The notes: a model not told the origin generated them from the sequence alone. A stretch of 64,000 bases of DNA from Tolypothrix sp. PCC 7712 (GCF_025860405.1 NZ_CP063785.1:5767390-5831389); one strand, 5' to 3'; numbered from the stretch's first letter, positions 35,401 to 45,193 are shown. Program-made: numbers and translations.

Positions 35401-37973
35401 AGTTAAACGGCATTAATTTTGTGTCGGAAAAAACCAAAAATGCCTTCCCGCAAGCTTTACAAAACGGGCATAAAGTCAAGCTAGCTGCACCCACATCTGA
35501 AGTTACCGTTACTCCCGCAGTATCTGCACCTGCATCTGAAGTTACCGTTACCCCCGCAGTATCTGCACCTATACCTGAAGTTACCATCACCCCCGCAATC
35601 TCTGCACCTGCACCTGCACCTGTGAACATAGAACCTGTAAGTCCCACACCCATTCACACTAACGGACATAAGAAAACTGCCCCTACCCCAGTCATGAACG
35701 GCGCTGCTTATGCTCCCGAAACCAAGCCTCAAATGAATCCTGCGACCCTTTTACAAATACCAGCCCAGGAATCAAAGATGCAAACACCTGAAAAACCTGT
35801 AAATTATCAACAAGTTCTAGAAAGTTTAGAATATCTCCTGGCTCAATTTCAGAACAATCAAAGCGAAAATTTACAAGTTCACGAACAATATCTCAATCAT
35901 CAGATGGAATATGCCAAAACATTTTTCCAACTGATGCAACAACAAAACGCTTTACTCGCTGAAGCTAAAACTTCAACAGAAACCGCCAAGCTCAAGCAAA
36001 TGGTCATGGAAAGCTTAGAGCGCAGCATGATGCAGTTTCATTCCCAACAAGGTGAAACTCTACGCATCCATGAGCAATATCTCCAAGAGCAAATTGCATA
36101 TACCAAAAACTTTTTCCAACTAATTCAGCAAGAGTATTCTCACCTGGTTACTGGTGAAGAAATCACCTTACCACAGGTAACATTACCCTTCGTGAGCGAA
36201 GCTGTTACCGAAGCACCCGTTCCACCCACCGCCAAAATTGTTGAAACTCTGACTGCACCTGTAGTTGAGGCAAAAGTTGAGCCTGTAGCCAAAAATGGCT
36301 CCGCTCCCAAAATTGTTGAACCTCAGCCTGAGCCTGTAGCAGAAATTCCTGCGCCTCCAGTTGTGGAAATTCCCCCTCAACCTGTAGTTGAGATTCCTGC
36401 ACCTGTAGCAGAAACAGTTGCTTTCATTCCCGAACCCGCACCTGTAGCAGCACCTGCACCTGCATCTAGCACCATCGATTTATCTCAACTGGGTACTAAC
36501 CTGTTAACCATCACCAGTGAAAAGACAGGCTACCCCATCGAAATGTTAGAGATGGACATGGACATGGAGGCAGACTTAGGTATTGACTCCATCAAACGGG
36601 TAGAAATCTTAGGCGGATTGCAAGAATTATACCCCGACCTACCCAAGCCCAACTTAGAAGAATTAGCCGAAAAACGCACCATTGGCCAAGTTGTAGAATA
36701 TCTGCAAAACCACGCTGCTGGTAACGTAGCTGTAGCTGCTCCTGTACAAGAAGTAGCAGAGATTCCCCCAGTAGTCGCCCCAGTTGCAACCGTAGTCACT
36801 GCACCTGAACCAGTCGCCCCAGTTGCAGTAGTAGCTGCACCTGAGCCAGTAGTTCCCCTCAGCGAAGTAGTTTCCTTCGCGCCTGAAGTTGAAACCACAA
36901 CTGAAACCACAACCAGCGCTGACTACGCAGACATCGGTCAAACCCTACTCAACATTACCAGTGAAAAAACTGGTTATCCAGTAGAGATGCTGGAAATGGA
37001 AATGGACATGGAAGCCGACTTAGGGATTGACTCCATCAAACGAGTAGAAATCCTGGGTGCAATGCAAGACATGTACCCCGACTTACCCAAACCAAATATT
37101 GAAGAACTCGGCGACCTCCGCACCATCGGTCAAATAGTTGATTATCTCCAGAAGCTGGCTGGAGGTGAAAAAAAAAAGCATGAATTTGAGTTTGACAACG
37201 AGCCGATAATAGATGTAGAGCATAACGTTCAACGTCTACCCATCAAACTCAAATACCTCCCCCAACCCGATTACTTAGACTTCAACTTACCAGAGGGACA
37301 CATCGCCTTAGTCACCGATGATGGTTCCCTCACCACCTCGGTGGTAGTGCAATCCTTAGTGGATCAAGACTGGAAAGTTGTAGTTCTCAGCTTCCCCCAA
37401 GCGGTAATTCCCCAACAAGCACTCTTACCCCCAGGCGTTACCCGCATCACCCTAGTAGATTTCAGCGAACAACTACTGCAAGATAAATTATCTGCGTTCC
37501 CCGTAGGGGTTGCCGACGGCATCGCAAGTAACATCGGCAGCATTGGGGCCTTCATCCATATTCACCCAGTCTTCCAAGTCAGTCACACAAAGACACTTCC
37601 TTACATTGAACAAGAAAAGGCGATCGTTAAACACGTCTTCTTCATGGCCAAACACCTGAAAAAATCCCTCAACGAAGCCGCACGTTACGGACGCAGTTGT
37701 TTTCTCACAGTAGCTCGTTTAGATGGAGCCTTCGGGTTTGAGCATAACACCAACTTTGGAGTCATCGGAGCCGGTTTAGCTGGTTTAACCAAAACAATGA
37801 GATGGGAATGGCCCAAAGTTTACACCAGAGCAGTTGATATTAGTCCTGCTCTCGATGCTCAACAATCAGCACAACACATCATTGCTGAACTGCACGATTC
37901 TAATCTTTATCTCAGTGAAGTTGGCTACAGCGCTCAGGGAAGAGTTACCTTAGTTACTTCATCTGATAAGTAA
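32457..37973 (+). CDS. hglE: Heterocyst glycolipid synthase HglE (KS-AT-ACP-ACP-partial KR)
   Basis: PfaA-like multidomain synthase for the heterocyst glycolipid alcohol. 1838 aa from ATG at 32457; an in-frame TTG at 32394 is possible but weaker. The KS has Cys253 (VDAACASSFGAL) and His in EAHGTGTMAGDP and GSVKSQIGHTKAAAG. The AT has VALFSGQGSQYLEMG and Ser725 in GHSFGE. An Ala/Pro/Val linker with three EVTVTPAVSAPA-like repeats precedes two helical repeats near 1120-1235. Two ACPs follow with Ser1378 and Ser1526 (both LGIDSIKRVEIL). The last approximately 250 residues match the structural, non-catalytic half of a KR (GVIGAGLAGLTKTMRWEWPK); the catalytic half is in the next gene. Confidence 0.92.
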   Translation: MSANSIDAALADLESQINSCEKTLIKFIEEKKVKSDKPISINKINRQLQQNPIAIIGMASLFPKSRNLREYWRNIISKADCITDVPETHWSVKDYYDPNPRTPEDKTYCKRGGFIPEVDFNPMEFGIPPSILEVTDVSQLLSLVVAKEAMEDAGYGEARDYNREMVGVILGVAMAKQLGMPLSARLEYPVWEKALKSSGLSDEDTAKIIEKIKSAYVKWDENAFPGMLANVVAGRIANRLNFGGMNCVVDAACASSFGALKMAISELVEYRSDMMLTGGVDTDNTIMAYISFSKTPAVSPSENVKPFDAKSDGMMLGEGIGMIVLKRLEDAERDNDKIYAVIKGIGTSSDGRYKSIYAPRKEGQVKALERAYEDAGFSPATVGLMEAHGTGTMAGDPTEFGSLRDFFGEHDSKKQHIALGSVKSQIGHTKAAAGAASLIKTALALHHKILPPTINITEPNPKLNIKNSSFYLNTETRPWIRAEGDAPRRAGVSSFGFGGTNYHVVLEEYEAEQEKPYRLHNAPAEILLFAGTSAQLISKCEATLANLQSKDGERHYAQLMQDSTAQEIPQTSARVGFVAENLQEACKLLQISLDWLKHKGAAISWEHPQGIYFRSSGMNLAGKVVALFSGQGSQYLEMGRELVMNFPQMRRLYSKMDSLLLKDNLRSLSEIVFPNPAFEETEKNAQVAALQRTEYAQPAIGVLSAGLYKILQQAGFKSDFVAGHSFGELTALWAAGVLSEEDYLFLVKARGQAMAAPEDPDHDRGSMLAVKEDIAKVEAIVRHYPQVLIANINSPTQVVLAGPTAEIAKVRQVLHDKGCAAVLLPVSAAFHTPLIAFAQKSFAIATKSVKFQIPQLPVFSNVTGLKYPQEAPAIQKVLESHLSNSVLFKQEIENIYAAGGYCFVEFGPRRILSNLVKDILGDRPHLTISLNPSTQKNSDRSLREAAVQLRVVGMNLQNLDPYQLPPALPAPENEKKKALTVKLNGINFVSEKTKNAFPQALQNGHKVKLAAPTSEVTVTPAVSAPASEVTVTPAVSAPIPEVTITPAISAPAPAPVNIEPVSPTPIHTNGHKKTAPTPVMNGAAYAPETKPQMNPATLLQIPAQESKMQTPEKPVNYQQVLESLEYLLAQFQNNQSENLQVHEQYLNHQMEYAKTFFQLMQQQNALLAEAKTSTETAKLKQMVMESLERSMMQFHSQQGETLRIHEQYLQEQIAYTKNFFQLIQQEYSHLVTGEEITLPQVTLPFVSEAVTEAPVPPTAKIVETLTAPVVEAKVEPVAKNGSAPKIVEPQPEPVAEIPAPPVVEIPPQPVVEIPAPVAETVAFIPEPAPVAAPAPASSTIDLSQLGTNLLTITSEKTGYPIEMLEMDMDMEADLGIDSIKRVEILGGLQELYPDLPKPNLEELAEKRTIGQVVEYLQNHAAGNVAVAAPVQEVAEIPPVVAPVATVVTAPEPVAPVAVVAAPEPVVPLSEVVSFAPEVETTTETTTSADYADIGQTLLNITSEKTGYPVEMLEMEMDMEADLGIDSIKRVEILGAMQDMYPDLPKPNIEELGDLRTIGQIVDYLQKLAGGEKKKHEFEFDNEPIIDVEHNVQRLPIKLKYLPQPDYLDFNLPEGHIALVTDDGSLTTSVVVQSLVDQDWKVVVLSFPQAVIPQQALLPPGVTRITLVDFSEQLLQDKLSAFPVGVADGIASNIGSIGAFIHIHPVFQVSHTKTLPYIEQEKAIVKHVFFMAKHLKKSLNEAARYGRSCFLTVARLDGAFGFEHNTNFGVIGAGLAGLTKTMRWEWPKVYTRAVDISPALDAQQSAQHIIAELHDSNLYLSEVGYSAQGRVTLVTSSDK

Positions 37974-38020
37974 GCAAATAAGGGAGATAAGGAATAATGT
38001 CACCTCATCTCCCTTTCTCT

Positions 38021-38116
38021 AAAACTCTTCTTTCTCTGTGTTCTCTGCGTCTCTGTGGTTCGTTTAAAAATCTTTTTTCTCACGCAGAGACACAGAGGCG
38101 CAGAGGAGAGAAAACA
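38021..38116. repeat. CTCTGCGTCTCTGTGG inverted repeat between hglE and hglG
   Basis: Left arm TTCTCTGCGTCTCTGTGG and right arm CACGCAGAGACACAGAGG face each other across about 30 bases. The same repeat family is found at about 41606-41680, 45415-45455 and 49145-49175. Confidence 0.75.
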
Positions 38117-38167
38117 AGAGTAAAAACTATCAGTAATTATCGGCGGTTAAAAATCCAAAATTGAAAT

Positions 38168-39901
38168 ATGGCAACACAAACACCTATTCGTCCCTCATCA
38201 GTTTTTCTAGTTAGCGGCGGCGCTAAAGGTATCACCGCCGAATGCACAATTGAACTCGCCAAAAAACAACCTTGTAAATTCATCCTTTTGGGACGTTCCG
38301 AATTATTAGAAACCGAACCAGAATACGCGCAAAATTGCTTTGAAGAACCTGCATTAAAAAAACGCATCATGGAAAATCTTCTCGCTCAAGGTGAGAAGCC
38401 TACACCCATGAGTGTACAAAAAATTTATAACAAAATTCACTCCAGCCGGGAAATTAAAAAAACCCTCGCCGCTATTCAACAAACAGGCGCAACTGCTGAA
38501 TATTTAAGCGTTGATGTCACAGATACCCAAGGGTTAAAAGCAAACTTGGCGGCTGTAGTTAACCGCATGGGGCCAATTACCGGTATCATACATGGCGCAG
38601 GCAATTTAGCTGATAAATTAATTGAAAAGAAAACCGAACAGGATTTTGAAAAGGTTTACACCGCCAAAGTTCATGGATTAGAAAACCTGTTAGATTGCGT
38701 TCCCGCAGAACAACTCCAGCATTTAGTGTTGTTCTCCTCCGTCACTGGATTTTACGGCAATATCGGTCAATCCGATTATGCGATCGCAAATGAAATTCTC
38801 AACAAATCCGCCCACGTAATGAAGCAGTACTACCCCAACTGTCACGTTGTGGCGATTAACTGGGGCGGTTGGGATAGCGGAATGGTTACCCCAGAACTGA
38901 AAAAAGCTTTTGCAGAACGGGGAATTGACATTATCCCCGTGGAAGTGGGAACCAAAATGTTAGTTAAAGAACTCAACCCCAAGCATCACGACACTACGCA
39001 ACTGGTAATTGGTAGTCCTCTGGTTCCCCCACCTGCACCTTTAGATTCTGAACTGAAAACTCACTATATTCGTCGCCGCATCACAGTTGCAGCTAATCCA
39101 TTTTTAATGGATCATGTGATTGCTGGTTATCCAGTAGTTCCCGCTACCTGTGCAATGTCCTGGATGATTAATGGCTGTGAAGAAGCTTACCCTGGTTATA
39201 GATATTTCAGCTGCAAAGATTTTAAGGTTTTAAAGGGAATTACCTTTAATGAATCGGTAGCCAGCGAACATATTTTGCAACTCAAAGAAATTGCCAAATC
39301 TGACGGCGAGTTTATCGAATTCCAAACCACTATTTTCAGCAAAACTCCCGCAGGTAAAATTCACTATCATTTCACTTCTACTATCAAACTGGTGCGAGAA
39401 TTACCTGATGCACCTATATATGATGCAGTGAATTTGACAGAAGATAACATTATTACCGCTAGGGGTAAAGATTTATATCAAAATGGCCCATCGACATTAT
39501 TTCATGGCCCATGTTTTCAACAAATCCAAAGAGTTTTAAATATTAGCCCCGAGAAAATTACTACAGAATGCTATTGGGCACAAATCACTCCCCAACAACA
39601 AGGACAATTTCCGATTCATTGGCACAATCCTTATGCTACTGACTTGAGTACCCAACCTTTATGGGTGTGGTTAAGTCATTATCATAATGAAGTTTGCTTA
39701 CCTGGACAGTTAACAACTTCTGAACAGTATAGAGCAATACCAGTTGATGAAATATTTTATGTTTCTTGTGATATTAAGGAGAAAAAAGCTACTGGGTTAA
39801 CTGCCGATTTTATTCTGCACGATCGCGCAGGTAAATTATACTCACGTATCCTGGGAGCCAAGGCTGTGGTTGCGCCCATGAGTTTGCTGCAAGCTAAGTA
39901 A
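38168..39901 (+). CDS. hglG: HglG: ketoreductase catalytic half plus dehydratase
   Basis: 577 aa. The NADPH Rossmann motif FLVSGGAKGITAE begins at residue 13. The KR catalytic part has LVLFSSVTGFYGNIGQ and SDYAIANEIL (Ser, Tyr, and Asn in place of Lys at YxxxN). Residues about 295-577 are a hotdog-type dehydratase: His316 in NPFLMDHVIAGYPVVPAT, and later HGPCFQQIQRVL. In PfaA-type enzymes the KR halves are on one chain; here HglE carries the structural half. The gap to hglE is 194 bases. Expected role: reduce the 3-keto group and dehydrate. I assign hglG from the hglEGDCAB gene order. Confidence 0.85.
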   Translation: MATQTPIRPSSVFLVSGGAKGITAECTIELAKKQPCKFILLGRSELLETEPEYAQNCFEEPALKKRIMENLLAQGEKPTPMSVQKIYNKIHSSREIKKTLAAIQQTGATAEYLSVDVTDTQGLKANLAAVVNRMGPITGIIHGAGNLADKLIEKKTEQDFEKVYTAKVHGLENLLDCVPAEQLQHLVLFSSVTGFYGNIGQSDYAIANEILNKSAHVMKQYYPNCHVVAINWGGWDSGMVTPELKKAFAERGIDIIPVEVGTKMLVKELNPKHHDTTQLVIGSPLVPPPAPLDSELKTHYIRRRITVAANPFLMDHVIAGYPVVPATCAMSWMINGCEEAYPGYRYFSCKDFKVLKGITFNESVASEHILQLKEIAKSDGEFIEFQTTIFSKTPAGKIHYHFTSTIKLVRELPDAPIYDAVNLTEDNIITARGKDLYQNGPSTLFHGPCFQQIQRVLNISPEKITTECYWAQITPQQQGQFPIHWHNPYATDLSTQPLWVWLSHYHNEVCLPGQLTTSEQYRAIPVDEIFYVSCDIKEKKATGLTADFILHDRAGKLYSRILGAKAVVAPMSLLQAK

Positions 39902-40165
39902 TGAATTCGTGATATTTATAGCATTTCTTTATTGATGAAATACAAATTTAGATGTATTATAATCAATTCTGAAATGCTATAACTGCCATTTGATTTAGCT
40001 TGATTAACGGCGTAAATCTTGCCATCTCGGGGAATCCAATTTATGCGGTTGTTATCTAGCTTTCCTCTTTGATTTGTGAAAGTTATTTTTTTAACAAACC
40101 GCCCATAAAGTCAAGGGGAGAATATTTAAAAAAGCGAGCATATCCCCCTTTTGTTTAATACCCCA

Positions 40166-41542
40166 ATGAGGATATCAGCAGTGGAGAAAATAGCAATTAT
40201 CGGGTTATCTTGCCTCTTTCCTGATGCCAATAATCCTGAGCAGTTTTGGCAAAACCTGACAAATGAGAAAGATGCAACTTCAGCTACTACTGTTGCAGAT
40301 TTGGGTGTAGATCCCACAATATTTTACGATCCAATTAAGGGAAAACCGGAAAAAATTTATTTTCTCCAAGGTGGATTTATTCGTAATTTCCAATTTGACC
40401 CCAGCGAATACAATTTACCTGCGGAATTGGTAGAAAGTTTGGATAATTCCATGAAATGGTCGCTATATGCAGCTAAACAAGCGATTCAGAGTAGCGGCTA
40501 TTGGGGAAATCGCCAAGTTCTCTCAAAATGTGGGGTAATTCTGGGGACTTTATCCTTACCCACCAAGAAGTCTAATCAATTGTTTGCTCCAATTTACCAG
40601 CAAACAATTAACCCTGCGATCGCAGAACTTGTACAAGATGAAAATTTCCGGTTGGCTGCGTTACCAACAAAGACGAAGGCTTCCCCGTATAATGCGATGA
40701 TAACCGGCTTTCCCGCCGCGCTCGTCTCCCAAGCCTTTTCTTTATCCGGTAATCATTTTTGTATAGACGCGGCTTGCTCGTCATCATTTTATGCGATTAA
40801 GCTAGCCTCTTACTATTTGCGATCGCGTAAAGCTGATGTCATGTTAGCAGGGGCGATGAGTTGTGTCGATCCGCTATTTTTACGAATGCTATTTTCGGGT
40901 ATTCAAGGTTATCCCGAAAATGGAATTAGCCGTCCTTTAGATAAGTCTTCTCGCGGCTTAATTACATCCGATGGTATTGGGATGGTAATGCTGAAACGTT
41001 ACAGCGATGCTGTGAGAGATGGTGATAAAATTCTTGCCACCATTGCTGGTAATGGACTTTCTAATGATGGCAAAGGTAAGCATTTATTAAGTCCCAATTC
41101 TAGAGGACAAATTCTCGCTTTTGAACGGGCATATCAAGAAGCACAAATCAGCCCGAAAGATATTGATTATATAGAATGTCATGCGACAGGCACATTATTA
41201 GGAGATACCACAGAATTTAACTCTGTAGAAACTTTCTTTGGCGAACACCAAGCATCGCCTTTAGTCGGTTCTGCAAAATCGAATGTCGGTCACTTATTAG
41301 TAGCGGCTGGTATGGTTGGTTTGGCAAAAACTATTCATAGCATGAATGCGGGTGTAATTCCAGCCACGATTAATGTTAATGAACCGATGGGGACGGAAAA
41401 CAGTGTCATTTCTAGCAACAATATTGTGAGAACAGCGACGAAATGGCCTAATAATTCGCCTGTGAAACGTGCAGCTTTAAGTGCTTTTGGTTTTGGCGGA
41501 ACCAATTCACATTTGATTTTGGAAAAGCAGGATGAAGTTTAA
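40166..41542 (+). CDS. hglD: HglD: beta-ketoacyl synthase
   Basis: 458 aa from ATG at 40166 (in-frame TTG at 40151 possible). A single KS domain with active-site Cys204 (IDAACSSSFYAIKLA), His in ECHATGTLLGDTTEF and KSNVGHLLVAAGM, and a C-terminal FGFGGTNSHLIL. It resembles the KS of PfaC. It is followed by hglC, whose KS-like domain has lost its cysteine, so the pair looks like a KS/chain-length-factor heterodimer. The 264-base gap before it shows no gene. Acts in elongation of the glycolipid acyl chain. Confidence 0.87.
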   Translation: MRISAVEKIAIIGLSCLFPDANNPEQFWQNLTNEKDATSATTVADLGVDPTIFYDPIKGKPEKIYFLQGGFIRNFQFDPSEYNLPAELVESLDNSMKWSLYAAKQAIQSSGYWGNRQVLSKCGVILGTLSLPTKKSNQLFAPIYQQTINPAIAELVQDENFRLAALPTKTKASPYNAMITGFPAALVSQAFSLSGNHFCIDAACSSSFYAIKLASYYLRSRKADVMLAGAMSCVDPLFLRMLFSGIQGYPENGISRPLDKSSRGLITSDGIGMVMLKRYSDAVRDGDKILATIAGNGLSNDGKGKHLLSPNSRGQILAFERAYQEAQISPKDIDYIECHATGTLLGDTTEFNSVETFFGEHQASPLVGSAKSNVGHLLVAAGMVGLAKTIHSMNAGVIPATINVNEPMGTENSVISSNNIVRTATKWPNNSPVKRAALSAFGFGGTNSHLILEKQDEV

Positions 41543-41605
41543 GAAGATTTAACCGCCGATAAACGCCGATGTCAAAAGTCTAGATTTTCTTCTTTCTTTC
41601 CTTTC

Positions 41606-41680
41606 TTAGCGCACTTCGCGTCTTCGCGGTTCGTTATGAATTAGTAGAAAACTAACCACGAAGGCACGAAGGACACAAAG
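41606..41680. repeat. CTTCGCGTCTTCGCGG inverted repeat between hglD and hglC
   Basis: Left arm CTTCGCGTCTTCGCGGTTCG, right arm AACCACGAAGGCACGAAGG; a variant of the repeat at 38021. A further imperfect hairpin (CTTCGGAGACGCTTCGCG) lies near 41768. Confidence 0.6.
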
Positions 41681-41821
41681 GGAAGAGGGCTATAGAGAGA
41701 TTTTGCATAAGTCCTCTCTAATTGCGGCAAATGAAAAAACAATCTTTTTAACATACTTCATCCTTCTCCTTCGGAGACGCTTCGCGAACATCATTCATAC
41801 TTCATCCTTTGTAAATAAACA

Positions 41822-44800
41822 ATGTTTGAACAAGAAATACAATCAGGCAAAATTGCTATTGTCGGCATGGATGCCTTTTTTGGTGAATGTCAAGATTTAG
41901 ATGCTTTTGAACGTAGTATTTATGACGGCAAACAGCATTTTGTCCCCCTACCTTCTCAAAGATGGTATGGCATAGACGAGAAAGCAGATTTACTCAAAGA
42001 ATACGGTTTACCAGATGGTAAAGCGCCAGTAGGCGGATATATCCAAGATTTTGCCATCGATACTTTAACTTATAAAATCCCTCCCAATGAAGTAGAACAA
42101 CTCAATCCTCAACAACTGTTACTGTTAACAGTCGCAGATGGGGCGTTAAAAGATGCAGGGATTCAAGAAGGGGCAAATGTTGCTGTTGTGATTGCGGCTG
42201 AAGCAGATTTGTCTGTGCATCAACTGCAACAACGCTGGAATTTATCGTGGCAGATTAAAGATGGTTTGAATGCTGCGGAAATTGCCTTACCACCAGATAA
42301 AATTGCTCAGTTAGAAACAATAGTTAAAGATAGCATTCACCATCAAGTAGAGATTGGTGAATACCTGAGTTACATCGCCAATATTATGGCGAGTCGGATT
42401 TCTGCACTGTGGAATTTTACTGGCCCATCCTTTACGATGACGGCGGTGGAAACCTCTGCTTTCAAGGCATTGGAAGTAGCACAAATGCTACTAATAAATG
42501 AGGAAGTAGATGCGGTTGTGGTTGGTGCTGTGGATTTGGCTGGTGGGATTGAAAATGTCTTACTGCGTAGCCAATGGGGAACGGTAAATACTGGCGCTAA
42601 TACCTTAAGCTACGACCAAAATGCTAACGGTTGGACAGTGGGCGAAGGTGCAGGTGCAGTTGTCCTCAAGCGTTATGATACGGCAAAACAAAATGGCGAT
42701 CGCATTTATGCGGTGATTGATGCTGTTAGTATCGGTCAAGCTGCTTCTACGGCTGTAGATGGGGAGACGATTAACCAAGTCTGTCAATCGGCTTTCCAAA
42801 TGGCGGGAATTCAGCCATCAGAGGTTAACTATGTAGAAGTGGTTGCTAGTGGTTTCCCAGAGGAAGATGAGGCAGAAATTGCGGGGATGCTGCAAGCTTA
42901 CCCCTCTGTCGGTGATGGTCTACATTGTGCCATTGGGAGTGTTAAAGCCAATATCGGACACACCTATGTAGCATCGGGAATTGCTAGCTTAATCAAAACA
43001 GCTTTGTGTCTCTATCACAACTATATTCCGGCTACCCCTAATTGGTCTGGTGTGAAAACGCCCCAGGTTTGGCAAGGTAGTCCTTTCTTTGTCGCCACGG
43101 AATCAAGACCTTGGTTCCTCCATAAAGATAGTACCCATAGAATCGCCGCCATCAATGGTATCGGTTGTGATGGGACTTGCGCCCATGTCATCTTGTCGGA
43201 TGAACCAGACCAAGTTAATCACAGTAGTAGATATCTCCAACAACGGCCTTTTTACCTGTTCCCATTAGCCGCTGATGACCGTTCAGCTTTATTCAATCTC
43301 TTAGATAATCTGCAACAAGAGATTGAGAAATCTGAGTCTCTATCTCATACAGCTAGTCAGAACTTTGTTAAATTCCAGCAGCATCAAACAGCGAAATACA
43401 CCCTAGCGATTACTGGACGCAACAAAAAGGAATTACTCAAAGAAATCGCCTCAGCCCACAAAGGGATAAATACTGCCTTTGACAAGGGTAGTGATTGGCA
43501 AACACCAATAGGTAGTTATTTCACCTCTAAACCTTTGGGTAAAGAGGCTGAGGTTGCCTATGTGTATCCGGCGGCGGTGAATTCCTATGTCGGTATTGGT
43601 CGGACTCTCTTCCGCCTCTTCCCCGATTTGCAAGCTGAACCTTTCGTTAAGAGTTTGTATAAACGAGTCTCAGATGTTGAGAAACTCGTATTCCCCAGAA
43701 GCTTGCATAAGTTGTCTACTAGAGAACTAGAAACCCTAGAGAAGAAGTTGCTAGATGATTCCCTAGCAATGTTTGAAGCGGAAATGTTCTTTACCAGACT
43801 CATTACTACCGTAATTCGCGATCGCTTTCAAGTCAAACCGAAATATGTGTTTGGCTATAGCCTGGGCGAAACCAGCATGATGGTATCCCAAGGCGTTTGG
43901 AGTGATTTCTTTGCTGGTAGTAACAGCTTTAACTCCTCAGCTTTATTTGGCGACAGGTTATCAGGGCCAAAAAATGCGGTGCGTGAATATTGGGGATTAC
44001 CTCCAGCCACAGACGCTTCAGATAATAACTTCTGGGCTAACTATGTACTCATGACTACCCCAGAGAAAGTTAGAGAATGTCTGAAAAATGAGAGTCGTGT
44101 ATATTTAACGCAAATTAATACACCAGAAGAAGTATTAATTGCCGGTGAACCAGCAGCTTGTCAGCGCGTCATCAAAGCCCTTGGTTGCAACGCTTTCCCT
44201 GCGCCATTCGACCATGTCATCCATTGTGAAGCCATGCGATCGGAGTACGCAGAGTTAGTTAAACTGAATACATTACCAACTCAAGACATACCCGGAATCA
44301 CCTTCTATTCTGCGGCTGGCTATAAACCTATCTCCCTGAACAGTGAAGTAGTAGCCCACAGTATCGCCACCGGACTGAGTCAACAACTAGATTTTCCGCG
44401 CTTAGTGAACCGCGTTTACGCCGATGGAGTCAAAATCTTTGTCGAAGCTGGTGCTGGCGGTGTTTGTTCTCGCTGGGTAAGCAAAATTCTCGAAGGGAAA
44501 GAACATATCACCGTCTCCCTCAATCGTCGAGGTATGGATGACCATCCTACGATAGTTAAAGCCCTAGCTAAATTGCTCAGTCATCGAGTTGAGTTAGACA
44601 TATCATCTCTTTACGACCTCACCCAAGAAACTGAGAAGAAAAATAAATTAACCCAACGAAATATTACCTTGGGTGGTAAGTCAATTACGGCTACTATCTT
44701 AAGCGAAGAAAATCGCCAAATCTTCCAAAATTTAGCTAGCAAAACCCCAAACAACACCGCTACGGTTGATTATCAAAGAGTAAATCCAGTATTCAATTCA

Positions 44801-45193
44801 CTGAATACTCCAGTGGTAATTGCTACCAATAATCAACCCGTTGATGATATTTTACTGCCCACAAATCAACCAGAAGAAATCGCAGAGAAAAATATCATGG
44901 AACACGGTTTAGTCTCAACGGAACAATTACAATCCTTTGAGATAACTACCACTCTCCAAAAACCAACACAGCCCAGCTTTACTCCATCAAATATAACTCG
45001 TAAACCCGGCCAAACTATCCGTATGCTCGATTTAAATAAGACTCAATATCAAAAGCTCAATGCTAACAATGCCAATTTGACTAAATCTCATACAGCTTTC
45101 TTAAAATCTCGACAAGATTTTAGTCAGCAAATGAGCGAAATCATTCAATTGCAATTAGCTTGCGCTCAAAACTTACTGAAGGAAGAAGCTTAA
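41822..45193 (+). CDS. hglC: HglC: inactive KS (chain-length factor-like) plus acyltransferase
   Basis: 1123 aa. The N-terminal 450 residues have the KS fold (GKIAIVGMDAFFGECQDLDA, IGSVKANIGHTYVASGIASL, NGIGCDGTCAHVIL). The nucleophile block reads AVETSAFKALE, with Ala213 where Cys is expected, and the His of EAHGTGT is replaced (VEVVASGF). Condensation is therefore unlikely, and a chain-length-factor role is plausible. Residues about 560-900 form a PfaB-like AT with Ser680 in GYSLGE. The C-terminal 60 residues are helical (YQKLNANNANLTKSHTAFLK, QMSEIIQLQLACAQNLL), resembling the helical repeats of HglE. Confidence 0.88.
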   Translation: MFEQEIQSGKIAIVGMDAFFGECQDLDAFERSIYDGKQHFVPLPSQRWYGIDEKADLLKEYGLPDGKAPVGGYIQDFAIDTLTYKIPPNEVEQLNPQQLLLLTVADGALKDAGIQEGANVAVVIAAEADLSVHQLQQRWNLSWQIKDGLNAAEIALPPDKIAQLETIVKDSIHHQVEIGEYLSYIANIMASRISALWNFTGPSFTMTAVETSAFKALEVAQMLLINEEVDAVVVGAVDLAGGIENVLLRSQWGTVNTGANTLSYDQNANGWTVGEGAGAVVLKRYDTAKQNGDRIYAVIDAVSIGQAASTAVDGETINQVCQSAFQMAGIQPSEVNYVEVVASGFPEEDEAEIAGMLQAYPSVGDGLHCAIGSVKANIGHTYVASGIASLIKTALCLYHNYIPATPNWSGVKTPQVWQGSPFFVATESRPWFLHKDSTHRIAAINGIGCDGTCAHVILSDEPDQVNHSSRYLQQRPFYLFPLAADDRSALFNLLDNLQQEIEKSESLSHTASQNFVKFQQHQTAKYTLAITGRNKKELLKEIASAHKGINTAFDKGSDWQTPIGSYFTSKPLGKEAEVAYVYPAAVNSYVGIGRTLFRLFPDLQAEPFVKSLYKRVSDVEKLVFPRSLHKLSTRELETLEKKLLDDSLAMFEAEMFFTRLITTVIRDRFQVKPKYVFGYSLGETSMMVSQGVWSDFFAGSNSFNSSALFGDRLSGPKNAVREYWGLPPATDASDNNFWANYVLMTTPEKVRECLKNESRVYLTQINTPEEVLIAGEPAACQRVIKALGCNAFPAPFDHVIHCEAMRSEYAELVKLNTLPTQDIPGITFYSAAGYKPISLNSEVVAHSIATGLSQQLDFPRLVNRVYADGVKIFVEAGAGGVCSRWVSKILEGKEHITVSLNRRGMDDHPTIVKALAKLLSHRVELDISSLYDLTQETEKKNKLTQRNITLGGKSITATILSEENRQIFQNLASKTPNNTATVDYQRVNPVFNSLNTPVVIATNNQPVDDILLPTNQPEEIAEKNIMEHGLVSTEQLQSFEITTTLQKPTQPSFTPSNITRKPGQTIRMLDLNKTQYQKLNANNANLTKSHTAFLKSRQDFSQQMSEIIQLQLACAQNLLKEEA

